Shown here in pieces: positions 1 through 5,580 of a stretch of 5,580 nt of DNA. Source of the stretch: an uncultured Pseudomonadota bacterium (GTDB lineage: Bacteria; Pseudomonadota; Gammaproteobacteria; Burkholderiales; Burkholderiaceae_C). The position numbers were made by a program, and so were the translations under genes. The stretch lies in assembly GCA_900320815.1 (NCBI GenBank), contig ONTY01000116.1, positions 1 to 5,580 of the forward strand, given 5' to 3'. A model generated the notes under the pieces. That model was not told the origin of the DNA and ran no database searches. It saw nothing but the letters and a program-made list of their open reading frames with translations. The stretch's first letter is position 1, and each line of letters opens with the position of its first letter.

Positions 1-582
1 GCCGCCGGCGGGCAGGATGTCAAGGCTCGGGTTGCCGCCTTCCACAATCATGTCCACTTCGTCAATATGGATGACGGCATTGCTCCCGCCCAGGCACACG
101 GGCAGCCTTTCGTTGACTTCCACGATGACTTTCTTGGCCTTGCGGCACACGGCGGTGGCGTGGCTGGCACTGGGGCCGAAGTTGAAGTAGCCGTGCTTGT
201 CCATTGGTGTGACCTGCATGATGGCGACGTTCAGTTCGTCCTCACTGTCGTCGTAATAGCGCGGCACTTCCGAGTAGCGGATGGAGGCGTAGAAGCTGAA
301 TCCGTTGGCAATGGCCTTGCGCTCGGAGCCGCCCATATGCCAGCTGTTCCAGGTCATGTAATCCGCAGCATTTTCAACCTTGAAAATCTCGGGTGTGCGC
401 AGCAGCACGCCGCCACGGAATTTCACGTCGCGCAGTTCTGGCAGGCGTTTGGCCAGCGCCGCGTCCACGGCAACCGGCGTGCACACGCACCAGCTGTAAT
501 CAACCCAGTCGCCGCTTTGTACAACGGCGGCGGCCTGTTCGGCAGAAACCAGTTTTTCCTGGTATTTTTTGCTGTAGTCCAT
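1..582 (-). CDS. Acetyl-CoA hydrolase/CoA-transferase family protein, N-terminal part (butyryl- or 4-hydroxybutyrate-CoA:acetate CoA-transferase-like)
   Basis: This is a partial gene: 194 codons are visible and the frame is still open at the window edge, against roughly 430-450 residues for the family. The protein begins MDYSKKYQEKLVSAEQAAAV, the typical N-terminus of the acetyl-CoA hydrolase/transferase family. Further family-like segments are GDWVDY (about 24-29), QVTPMDKHGYFNFGPS (about 123-138), KKVIVEVNE (150-158), CLGG (163-166) and IHIDEVDMIVEGG (171-183). Members move CoA between short acyl groups and acetate in the cytosol, for example on butyrate or 4-hydroxybutyrate. The catalytic glutamate lies in the half that is not visible, so the substrate cannot be assigned. 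The start is supported by an AAGGAGA ribosome binding site 6 bases upstream. It lies 26 bases downstream of the yejB-like gene on the same strand, so the two may be co-transcribed. Family is confident; exact activity is inferred. Confidence 0.85.
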   Translation of the reverse strand, partial: MDYSKKYQEKLVSAEQAAAVVQSGDWVDYSWCVCTPVAVDAALAKRLPELRDVKFRGGVLLRTPEIFKVENAADYMTWNSWHMGGSERKAIANGFSFYASIRYSEVPRYYDDSEDELNVAIMQVTPMDKHGYFNFGPSASHATAVCRKAKKVIVEVNERLPVCLGGSNAVIHIDEVDMIVEGGNPSLDILPAGG

Positions 583-588
583 GCGTAG

Positions 589-595
589 TCTCCTT
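589..595 (-). promoter_or_regulatory. Ribosome binding site of the CoA-transferase gene
   Basis: The minus strand reads AAGGAGA, ending 6 bases before the ATG at 582-580. This is a near-consensus Shine-Dalgarno sequence. It sits in the 26-base gap after the yejB stop codon and fixes the start of the CoA-transferase. It also allows that gene to be translated independently of the upstream permease gene. Confidence 0.75.
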
Positions 596-608
596 TTTTG
601 CAGGGTGG

Positions 609-1640
609 TCAGTCAAATTTCACGCGCGGGTCAACCCACACATAACTCAGGTCAGAAACCAGTCTGGTTACCAACCCGAGGAGCGTGAACAGGTACAGCG
701 TCCCGAGCACGACGGGATAGTCGCGCCGGATAACGCTCTCGTAGCTGAGCAAGCCCAGCCCATCGAGAGAAAACAGGGTTTCAATGAGCAGCGCACCGGT
801 GAAAAATGCGCCGATAAATGCCGCCGGAAAACCAGTGGCGATGGGAATGAGGGCGTTGCGGAATACGTGCTGCCACAGCGTCTGGCGCGCACTCAGCCCC
901 TTGGCGCGGGCGGTGAGCACGTATTGCTTGCGGATTTCTTCCAAAAAGCTGTTCTTGGTGAGCATGGTAGTGACGGCGAAACTGCCCAGCACCATTGCTG
1001 CCACGGGCAGCGTGATATGCCACAGATAATCCGTGATGCGCCCCCAGAGCGTCAACTCCGCCCAGCCGTCCGAGACCAGCCCGCGCAGCGGAAACCACTG
1101 CAATTGCCCGCCAAAAATCACGAGCAGCGCCACGCCGAGTACAAACCCCGGCACGGCGTAGGCGGCCAGCAGCAATACGGTGGTGACAAGATCAAAGCGC
1201 GTGCCAGCGCGCACCGCCTTGGCAATGCCCAGCGGAATGCTGATGCCGTAGCTGATGAAAAATGTCCACATGCCCAGCGTGATGGAAACGGGCAGCTTTT
1301 CGCGAATGAGCTGCCACACGTCTTTATTCTGGAAAAAGCTGGTGCCCAGGTCAAAACGCGCAAAGCGCGTGAGCATATTGAAAAAACGTTCAGGTGCGGG
1401 GCGGTCAAAACCGTAGAGTTTCTTGATTTCTGCCAGGCGCTTTTCATCCACACCTTGCGCGCCGCGATAGCTCAATGCGCCCCCGCCTTCTAGCGCGCTG
1501 CCAGCGCCGGCGCGCGCTTCGGCGATGTATTGCTCCACTGGGCCGCCCGGCACGAATTGCAGCACCACAAACGTCACAAGCAGCACGCCCAGCAGTGTGG
1601 GGAGCATGAGCAGCAGGCGCTTGGCGATATAGGCGGCCAT
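609..1640 (-). CDS. yejB: YejB-type peptide ABC transporter permease
   Basis: This inner-membrane permease subunit belongs to the oligopeptide/dipeptide ABC importer family. In E. coli, YejABEF imports peptides and microcin C. The 343-residue protein is slightly shorter than E. coli YejB (about 364). It opens with a basic stretch and first membrane helix (about 6-30), then PGGPV (31-35), typical of this family. The hydrophilic loop holds KLYGFDRPAPERFFNML (about 74-90) and RFDLGTSFF. LPVSITLG follows at about 116-123, then further helices, including about 153-177, 205-227 and 268-290. The cytoplasmic EAA loop, which docks on the ATPase, is TARAKGLSARQTLWQHVFRNA (about 243-263). The tail SDLSYVWVDPRVKFD closely resembles E. 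coli YejB. The chosen start (CAT at 1638-1640) matches the family N-terminus. The frame stays open for 66 more codons upstream, but these show no resemblance. The Shine-Dalgarno sequence is weak. No yejA, yejE or yejF lies next to it. Confidence 0.9.
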   Translation of the reverse strand: MAAYIAKRLLLMLPTLLGVLLVTFVVLQFVPGGPVEQYIAEARAGAGSALEGGGALSYRGAQGVDEKRLAEIKKLYGFDRPAPERFFNMLTRFARFDLGTSFFQNKDVWQLIREKLPVSITLGMWTFFISYGISIPLGIAKAVRAGTRFDLVTTVLLLAAYAVPGFVLGVALLVIFGGQLQWFPLRGLVSDGWAELTLWGRITDYLWHITLPVAAMVLGSFAVTTMLTKNSFLEEIRKQYVLTARAKGLSARQTLWQHVFRNALIPIATGFPAAFIGAFFTGALLIETLFSLDGLGLLSYESVIRRDYPVVLGTLYLFTLLGLVTRLVSDLSYVWVDPRVKFD

Positions 1641-1678
1641 GAATCGTGGAAAAACTCTGAAGGATGGCTGGCAGATGC

Positions 1679-1708
1679 CGTCTGCGTGTGTCTCAAAGCG
1701 CGCAGACG
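1679..1708. repeat. Inverted repeat in the yejB leader
   Basis: Two perfect complementary 8-base arms, CGTCTGCG (1679-1686) and CGCAGACG (1701-1708), flank 14 bases. Partial pairing may extend inward by about three base pairs including G-U pairs. It lies roughly 40-70 bases upstream of the yejB start, and no T-run follows on either strand. It could be an operator or an RNA hairpin in the leader, or a chance repeat. Confidence 0.45.
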
Positions 1709-1830
1709 AGCGTGAATTTTGGCGCAAAACTCTGACGGCGAAATGACTACCCGCACGCCGCAGTGCCGTTTCGGCGCCGCAATAATGGTAGCAGTCTTGG
1801 CGGCTTTTCCGTACTGCTGCACAAGGCTGT

Positions 1831-1856
1831 TTGCTCAAAAATTAGGCACTTACAAT
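1831..1856 (+). promoter_or_regulatory. Candidate promoter of the dusB-fis cluster
   Basis: TACAAT at 1851-1856 differs from the sigma-70 -10 consensus at one position and lies about 38 bases before the dusB ATG. The best upstream match, TTGCTC at 1831-1836, is only 14 bases away, which is shorter than the usual 16-18. The -35 element is therefore uncertain. A start of transcription near 1863 would leave a leader of about 30 bases. Confidence 0.35.
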
Positions 1857-1893
1857 CCGCCGCTTTTTCTCTGGCAGCCTCCTTTTTTCATCT

Positions 1894-2745
1894 ATGCACA
1901 TCGGCTCCTACAAATTGCCTGGCATTGTGTTTCTTGCCCCGATGGCGGGCGTCACAGATGCGCCGTTTCGCCAAGTGTGCCGACGCTTTGGCGCCGCGTA
2001 TGCCGTGAGCGAAATGGTGGCCGCGCGCGCCGACTTGCGTGCCACGGCGCTTAGCCAGCAGCGCATGGATGGCGCTGGCGAGCCGCCACCGCTGGCGGTG
2101 CAGCTTGTGGGCGCCGTGCCGCAGGCGATGGCCGATGCCGCGCGTGCCGCCATTGACAGCGGCGCCCACATCATTGACATCAACATGGGCTGCCCGGCGC
2201 GCAAGGTGTGCCGCCAGTGGGCGGGCAGCGCGCTGATGCGTGACGAGGCGCTGGCGCTGGCCATCGTTGACGCAGTGGTCGCCGCCTGCGCGCCGCACGG
2301 CGTGCCTGTGACGCTCAAGATGCGCTGCGGCTGGAGCGCCGCACACAAAAACGCCCTGTCTCTGGCGCGTGCAGCCGAAAACGCTGGCGTGCAGATGCTC
2401 ACGCTGCACGGACGCACGCGCGAGCAGGGCTGGGACGAAGCGGCGGAGTACGGAACGATTGCCGAGGTGAAAGCGGCGCTGCGCATTCCCGTGGTGGCCA
2501 ATGGCGACATTGACTCGCCCGAAAAAGCGCGTGCGGTGCTGGATGCCACCGGTGCCGATGCGCTGATGATTGGCCGCGCGGCGTGGGGGCGTCCCTGGCT
2601 GTTGCGCGAAGTGGTGCACTACCTGAACACTGGCAGAACGCTGGCGCCGCCGCTGGTGCTGGAAGTGCGCCGCACCGTGCTCGAGCACATGCAGGCGCAT
2701 TACGCGCTGCACGGTGAAGAGCGCGGCGTGCGCAGCGTGCGCTAA
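1894..2745 (+). CDS. dusB: tRNA-dihydrouridine synthase B, ended early by an in-frame stop
   Basis: DusB is an FMN-dependent enzyme that uses NADPH to reduce specific uridines in the tRNA D-loop. The 283 residues contain the whole TIM-barrel catalytic domain: FMN-site LAPMAGVTDAPFR (about 14-26), VSEM (38-41), QLVG (70-73), DINMGCPARKV with catalytic Cys100 (about 95-105), LKMRCGW with Lys142, LHGRTREQGW with His172, VANGDI (about 201-206) and ALMIGRAAWGRPW (about 223-235). Full-length DusB proteins are about 320-350 residues. Here translation stops at TAA (2743-2745) after GVRSVR, exactly before the conserved helical-domain motif, and homologous sequence continues in the same frame to 2949. 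The following gene is fis, as in the E. coli dusB-fis operon, which supports DusB over DusA or DusC. The start ATG matches the family N-terminus (MHIGSYKL; E. coli MRIGQYQL) but has no clear Shine-Dalgarno sequence. Whether the 283-residue product is active is unknown. Confidence 0.88.
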   Translation: MHIGSYKLPGIVFLAPMAGVTDAPFRQVCRRFGAAYAVSEMVAARADLRATALSQQRMDGAGEPPPLAVQLVGAVPQAMADAARAAIDSGAHIIDINMGCPARKVCRQWAGSALMRDEALALAIVDAVVAACAPHGVPVTLKMRCGWSAAHKNALSLARAAENAGVQMLTLHGRTREQGWDEAAEYGTIAEVKAALRIPVVANGDIDSPEKARAVLDATGADALMIGRAAWGRPWLLREVVHYLNTGRTLAPPLVLEVRRTVLEHMQAHYALHGEERGVRSVR

Positions 2746-2949
2746 CACCTTGTGCGCTACATGCACGGGTTGCCCGGCGCGCGTGCGCTGCTCGGGCGCA
2801 TTGGCGAGAGCGCCGATGCCATCGTGCAGTGGCAGCTTGTGGCGGACTACCTCCAGCGCCTTGCCGAGCGCCACGAGCGCCTGCCGCTGGCTGCTGGGCA
2901 CGGTGCCCATGCCTTGCAGTCAACGGAGCGGGGCGAGGCACACCCATGA
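2746..2949 (+). pseudogene. dusB: Severed C-terminal part of dusB
   Basis: This stretch continues dusB in the same frame immediately after the TAA and encodes 67 codons before TGA at 2947-2949. Aligned by eye to E. coli DusB (ARKHVSWYL), the residues are SVR-stop-HLVRYMHGLPGARA, so the stop replaces the conserved lysine. What follows has the helical character and amino-acid composition of the DusB tRNA-binding domain (for example QLVADYLQRLAERHERLP). Codon choice remains G/C-biased, so decay looks recent or absent. GTG at 2752 and ATG at 2761 are possible restart codons in frame, but I see no strong ribosome binding site. The final TGA overlaps the fis ATG. Confidence 0.75.
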
Positions 2950-3176
2950 GCGGTGCCATACAGCAAAGCGTGCGCGCCTGCGTGCAGGCGTACTTCCGCG
3001 ATCTTGGCGACGCCGAGCCGGCGCGGCTGTATGAGATGGTGCTGCGCGCCGCCGAGCAGCCACTGCTGGACGTTGTGATGCAGCACGCTGGCGGCAACCA
3101 GTCGCGCGCCGCACAGTGGCTGGGGCTGAACCGCAATACGCTGCGCAAAAAGCTCCAGGAGCATGGGCTGCTGTGA
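2946..3176 (+). CDS. fis: Fis family DNA-binding protein
   Basis: Fis is a small dimeric nucleoid protein that bends DNA, activates rRNA and tRNA promoters and assists site-specific recombination and replication control in E. coli. This version has 76 residues, shorter than the 98 of E. coli because it lacks most of the N-terminal beta-hairpin arm; short forms are usual in Betaproteobacteria. The helical dimerisation core is about residues 24-47 ([20 protein letters not shown] is typical). The C-terminal helix-turn-helix [22 protein letters not shown] (about 49-70) closely matches the E. coli GNQTRAA...GINRGTLRKKL segment. The start ATG shares bases with the last stop codon of the dusB frame (ATGA at 2946-2949), and GAGG lies at 2935-2938. 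This overlap suggests translational coupling to dusB. The premature stop inside dusB would disturb that coupling. Identification is secure. Confidence 0.93.
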   Translation: MSGAIQQSVRACVQAYFRDLGDAEPARLYEMVLRAAEQPLLDVVMQHAGGNQSRAAQWLGLNRNTLRKKLQEHGLL

Positions 3177-3235
3177 GCCGTTGCCCTGCCCTGCCCTTCC
3201 CATCTCTCTTCCTCAAAGAACCAAGGCACTCCTCC

Positions 3236-4867
3236 ATGAAAGCACTGATTTCCGTCTCTGACAAAACCGGCATTGCCGACTTCGCCAAGGAATTGCACGC
3301 GCTGGGCTTTGAATTGCTGTCCACCGGTGGCACGGCGCGGCTGCTGACCGAAGCGGGGCTGCCCGTGCGCGAAGTCGCCGACGTCACGCACTTTCCCGAA
3401 ATGCTGGGCGGGCGCGTGAAGACGCTGCACCCCGCCATTCACGGCGCCTTGCTGGCGCGGCGCGACGTGCCCGCGCACATGGCCGCTCTCAAAGAGCAGG
3501 GCATCGAGCCAATTGACCTTGTCGTCATCAACCTGTATCCGTTTGAAGCCACCGTCGCACGCGAGCACTGCACCTTGCCTGAGGCGATTGAAAACATCGA
3601 CATCGGCGGCCCCGCGATGGTGCGCAGCGCCGCCAAGAACTGGCGCGACGTGGCTGTGCTCACCGACGCCAGCCAGTACCCCGCCGTGCTGGAAGAGCTG
3701 AAACAGGGCGCAGGGTGCCTCTCGGAGGCCACGCGCTTTGCCCTGGCCGTGGCCGCGTTCAACCGTGTGGCGCAGTACGACGCGGCCATCAGCAACTGGC
3801 TCTCTGCCATTGACTTTGACGCCAGCGCGCCGGGCGCCGCGCCCGTGCGCACGCCATTTCCCGCGCAAAGCAACGCCTGCTTTGTGCGCGCAGGCACGCT
3901 GCGCTACGGCGAAAACCCGCACCAGCAAGCCGCCTACTACCGCGAACTGGCGCCCGCACCCGGCACCCTTGCCACTGCCCAGCAGCTCCAGGGCAAGGAG
4001 CTCTCCTACAACAACATCGCCGACGCCGACGCCGCCTGGGAATGCGTGCGCCAATGGCAGGCAAGCGCTGGACAGGGCGAAGAAGCCGCCGCCTGCGTCA
4101 TCGTCAAACACGCCAACCCCTGCGGCGTGGCACTGGGCGCCAGCGCCATGCAGGCGTATGACAAAGCCTTTCGCTGCGACCCGGCCAGCGCCTTTGGCGG
4201 CATCATCGCTTTCAACACGCCGCTGGACGGCGCCACCGCCGCCGAAATCATCGCGCGCCAATTCGTCGAAGTGCTCATGGCGCCTGCCTTCGCCCCCGAC
4301 GCTTTGCAGGCGCTTGCCGCCAAACCCAACGTGCGCGTGCTGCGCATCGCACTGGGGGGTGTGCAGCCCGGCGGCGCCACGCCTTGGGCAAGAGGGCACA
4401 ACGCCCTCGAGTTCAAACGCATCGGCGGTGGGCTGCTGCTGCAAACGGGCGACCACCACACGCTGCGCGAGGAAGATTTGCAAGTCGTCACGCAGCGCCA
4501 GCCCACCCCAGAGCAAGTGCGCGACGCGCTCTTTGCCTGGCGCGTGGCGCAGTTCGTCAAGAGCAACGCCATCGTCTTTTGCAAAGGCGGCATGACGATG
4601 GGCGTGGGCGCCGGACAGATGAGCCGGCTGGACTCGGCGCGCATCGCTGCCATCAAGGCGCAGGCGGCCAAGCTCTCGCTGGCCGGCACGGTGGCCGCCA
4701 GCGACGCCTTTTTCCCCTTTCGTGACGGGCTGGACGTGGTCATTGACCAGGGAGCCGAATGCGTCATCCAGCCCGGCGGCAGCATCCGCGATCAGGAGGT
4801 GATTGACGCTGCCAACGAGCGCGGCATCGCCATGTTGTTCAGCGGCGTGCGGCACTTCAGGCACTGA
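3236..4867 (+). CDS. purH: Bifunctional AICAR transformylase / IMP cyclohydrolase PurH
   Basis: PurH carries out the last two steps of purine synthesis in the cytosol. It formylates AICAR with 10-formyltetrahydrofolate to FAICAR, then closes the ring to IMP. The 543-residue protein is complete and near the usual length (529 in E. coli). The N-terminal cyclohydrolase domain starts [12 protein letters not shown] and contains [38 protein letters not shown] and [16 protein letters not shown]. The transformylase domain has LRYGENPHQ (about 222-229), [10 protein letters not shown], the catalytic-type VKHANPCG with Lys291-His292, [20 protein letters not shown] and DAFFPFRDG (about 490-498). It ends SGVRHFRH, as in the family. 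The start is set by the family N-terminus and by AAGG at 3223-3226; the open 40-codon extension into fis has no family similarity. The 59-base gap after fis contains a pyrimidine-rich tract with repeated TGCCC. The gene may be read from the dusB promoter or from its own. Confidence 0.97.
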   Translation: MKALISVSDKTGIADFAKELHALGFELLSTGGTARLLTEAGLPVREVADVTHFPEMLGGRVKTLHPAIHGALLARRDVPAHMAALKEQGIEPIDLVVINLYPFEATVAREHCTLPEAIENIDIGGPAMVRSAAKNWRDVAVLTDASQYPAVLEELKQGAGCLSEATRFALAVAAFNRVAQYDAAISNWLSAIDFDASAPGAAPVRTPFPAQSNACFVRAGTLRYGENPHQQAAYYRELAPAPGTLATAQQLQGKELSYNNIADADAAWECVRQWQASAGQGEEAAACVIVKHANPCGVALGASAMQAYDKAFRCDPASAFGGIIAFNTPLDGATAAEIIARQFVEVLMAPAFAPDALQALAAKPNVRVLRIALGGVQPGGATPWARGHNALEFKRIGGGLLLQTGDHHTLREEDLQVVTQRQPTPEQVRDALFAWRVAQFVKSNAIVFCKGGMTMGVGAGQMSRLDSARIAAIKAQAAKLSLAGTVAASDAFFPFRDGLDVVIDQGAECVIQPGGSIRDQEVIDAANERGIAMLFSGVRHFRH

Positions 4868-5019
4868 TGCGCAATTTCTACATACCCATCACACTTCTCT
4901 TGATGAATTCTTGGGTATATATTGATTGCCCGCAGGATATGCGGGCAACAAAATGTTGAAATGGTGAGTATATAGAATAACCATGTATATTTGTAGCGTA
5001 TATCGCCCGACTCTCCGCC
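4868..5019. other. AT-rich spacer between convergent genes
   Basis: This 152-base gap separates purH from the opposite-strand slyD-like gene and is clearly richer in A and T than anything else in the window. It holds a perfect 8-bp hairpin (4926-4948). It also has a 7-base inverted repeat ATACCCA/TGGGTAT (4882-4888, 4912-4918) and four copies of GTATAT (4915, 4968, 4985 and 4998). No supported gene lies here. A two-way terminator region is the simplest reading. Confidence 0.55.
4926..4948. terminator. Candidate bidirectional terminator hairpin
   Basis: TTGCCCGC (4926-4933) pairs perfectly with GCGGGCAA (4941-4948) around the 7-base loop AGGATAT. It sits 58 bases after the purH stop and 71 bases beyond the slyD stop on the other strand, where both transcripts should end. 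A proper T-run is missing on both sides, so it is not a textbook intrinsic terminator. It may work with Rho or only as an RNA 3'-end stabiliser. Confidence 0.45.
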
Positions 5020-5514
5020 TCACGCCAGCCGGAAAAACCCCGTGCCCGCGCTCTTTTGGTGCAATTCTTCAGGCGTCGCCGCGCGCACCGCGCGCACGCG
5101 CATATCCAGCCGCAGCGCCATACCCGCCAGCGGATGATTGCCATCCAGCACCACGTGCTGCGGATACATATCGCTGATGGTGAGCAGCGCATCAGGCGGC
5201 GCGCCCGGCAGCGCACCGGCGGGCAGCGCGGAGACTTCAATCAGCATCCCCTCCTCAATACCCTGCGGCAAGGCTGCGCGCGGCAGCAAAAACACCAGCG
5301 CCTCGTCGTAGTGCCCGAATGCCTGCTCCGGCTCCAGGGCAAGCTGCACACGCGCGCCTTCGGCCTTGCCGCGCAGCGCCGCGTCAATGGCGGGCAGCAA
5401 ATCGCCCCCGCCCACAAAAAACTCCACCGGCTCGCTTAGCTCATCGAGCACTTCATCCTGGGCATCACGCAGCACCCAGGTCAGCGCCACAACACACGGA
5501 AACTCAATCTGCAT
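5020..5514 (-). CDS. slyD: FKBP-type peptidyl-prolyl cis-trans isomerase, SlyD-like
   Basis: FKBP-type isomerases of this kind speed proline cis-trans isomerisation and act as folding chaperones in the cytosol. The 164-residue protein has no signal peptide. Visible features in order are a split FKBP domain (about 1-70) with VEFFVGGGDLLPAIDAALRG (about 30-49) and AFGHYDEALV (about 65-74), then an insert-in-flap chaperone domain (about 71-128). VVLDGNHPLAGMALRLDMRV (about 121-140) and ATPEEL (146-151) close the fold, matching the E. coli SlyD segment VVDGNHMLAGQNLKFNVEV. The histidine- and cysteine-rich metal-binding tail of E. coli SlyD is absent; the protein ends SAGTGFFRLA. The relative FkpB (SlpA) is the alternative, but DGNH and the EATEEEL-like tail favour SlyD. 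ATG at 5514-5512 is the only in-frame start seen before the window edge, and it lacks a clear Shine-Dalgarno sequence. Positions 5515-5580 upstream hold nothing I can assign. Confidence 0.87.
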   Translation of the reverse strand: MQIEFPCVVALTWVLRDAQDEVLDELSEPVEFFVGGGDLLPAIDAALRGKAEGARVQLALEPEQAFGHYDEALVFLLPRAALPQGIEEGMLIEVSALPAGALPGAPPDALLTISDMYPQHVVLDGNHPLAGMALRLDMRVRAVRAATPEELHQKSAGTGFFRLA

Positions 5515-5580
5515 AGGCGCGCATTGTCTGGCATCCGCCCGCGTATGCTCCCCTGCTCCTGTGCCCGACCAAGACCAAAA

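Larger units (their letters stand above)
1641..1893. promoter_or_regulatory. Divergent intergenic region between yejB and dusB
   Basis: These 253 bases lie between two genes that point away from each other, so promoters for both must be sought here. I see no convincing coding sequence. Contents include a 10-base direct repeat AAAACTCTGA (1651-1660 and 1726-1735), a perfect 8-base inverted repeat CGTCTGCG/CGCAGACG (1679-1686 and 1701-1708), and a plausible dusB -10 box at 1851-1856. On the minus strand TACCAT (complement of 1785-1790) could be a -10 for yejB, but no good -35 goes with it. The right end is pyrimidine-rich and lacks a Shine-Dalgarno sequence for dusB. Confidence 0.6.

Noticed and set aside
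67..588. A 173-codon plus-strand open frame at the left edge
   Set aside because: It is the complement of the CoA-transferase frame, which has strong family motifs and a good ribosome binding site.
393..1493. A 366-codon plus-strand open frame opposite yejB and the CoA-transferase
   Set aside because: Both minus-strand genes are clearly recognisable, and the plus-strand product shows no domain, only Gln/Arg/His-rich shadow composition.
1641..1838. A 66-residue N-terminal extension of YejB
   Set aside because: The extension has no resemblance to the family and no membrane or signal character. MAAYIAKRLLLMLPTLLG at 1640 matches the YejB N-terminus.
1878..1885. AAAGGAGG on the minus strand as a ribosome binding site for a small upstream gene
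   Set aside because: No ATG or GTG start follows at a suitable distance on that strand, so it is probably the chance complement of the pyrimidine-rich dusB leader.
1888..2910. A 340-codon minus-strand open frame opposite dusB
   Set aside because: It is His/Arg/Ala-rich with no recognisable domain and mirrors dusB codons. The plus-strand frame has all DusB motifs.
3183..3199. Repeated TGCCC units before purH as a variable repeat
   Set aside because: Only about three imperfect units are present, which is too short to call a tandem repeat with any function.
3116..3235. A 40-residue N-terminal extension of PurH starting inside fis
   Set aside because: PurH proteins begin at the [11 protein letters not shown] segment. 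The extension overlaps fis and is shadow sequence.
2399..4864. An 821-codon open frame on the minus strand opposite dusB, fis and purH
   Set aside because: It crosses three well-supported plus-strand genes, and its protein has low-complexity Ala/Arg/Gly/His content typical of the antisense of G/C-biased codons. No family motif was seen.
4983..5177. A small plus-strand gene in the convergent spacer
   Set aside because: Most of it lies opposite slyD, it lacks a ribosome binding site, and its product has no recognisable features.

Overview
The window is GC-rich DNA with G/C-biased third codon positions. Its gene order, dusB-fis-purH, is one I associate with Betaproteobacteria of the order Burkholderiales. 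Protein style (a short 76-residue Fis, a YejB-type permease, a SlyD-type isomerase) fits a Comamonadaceae-like bacterium. This placement is an inference from gene content, not from a search.

Layout. Positions 1-1640 are on the minus strand. A YejB-type peptide ABC transporter permease (609-1640) is followed after 26 bases by the first 194 residues of an acetyl-CoA hydrolase/CoA-transferase family protein (1-582), which runs off the left edge. A divergent intergenic region (1641-1893) separates these from a plus-strand cluster: tRNA-dihydrouridine synthase dusB (from 1894), the nucleoid protein gene fis (2946-3176) and the purine biosynthesis gene purH (3236-4867). A short AT-rich convergent spacer (4868-5019) with a perfect 8-bp hairpin follows. 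A minus-strand SlyD-like FKBP peptidyl-prolyl isomerase (5020-5514) then ends the window.

How the genes work together. The dusB-fis pair links tRNA modification to a growth-rate-responsive DNA-binding protein, and purH catalyses the last two steps of IMP synthesis. All three suit growth and translation housekeeping. YejB is one membrane subunit of a peptide importer, yet no yejA, yejE or yejF partner is present in the window.

Main observation. dusB carries an in-frame TAA at 2743-2745, exactly where the conserved lysine of the family's Arg-Lys-His motif should be. The same frame then continues for 67 recognisable DusB C-terminal codons to a TGA that overlaps the fis start codon (ATGA). The gene is therefore either interrupted by a nonsense mutation or affected by a sequencing error. 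If real, it would remove the tRNA-binding helical domain and uncouple fis from upstream translation. I found no CRISPR array, tRNA, rRNA, insertion sequence or clearly new multi-gene system.
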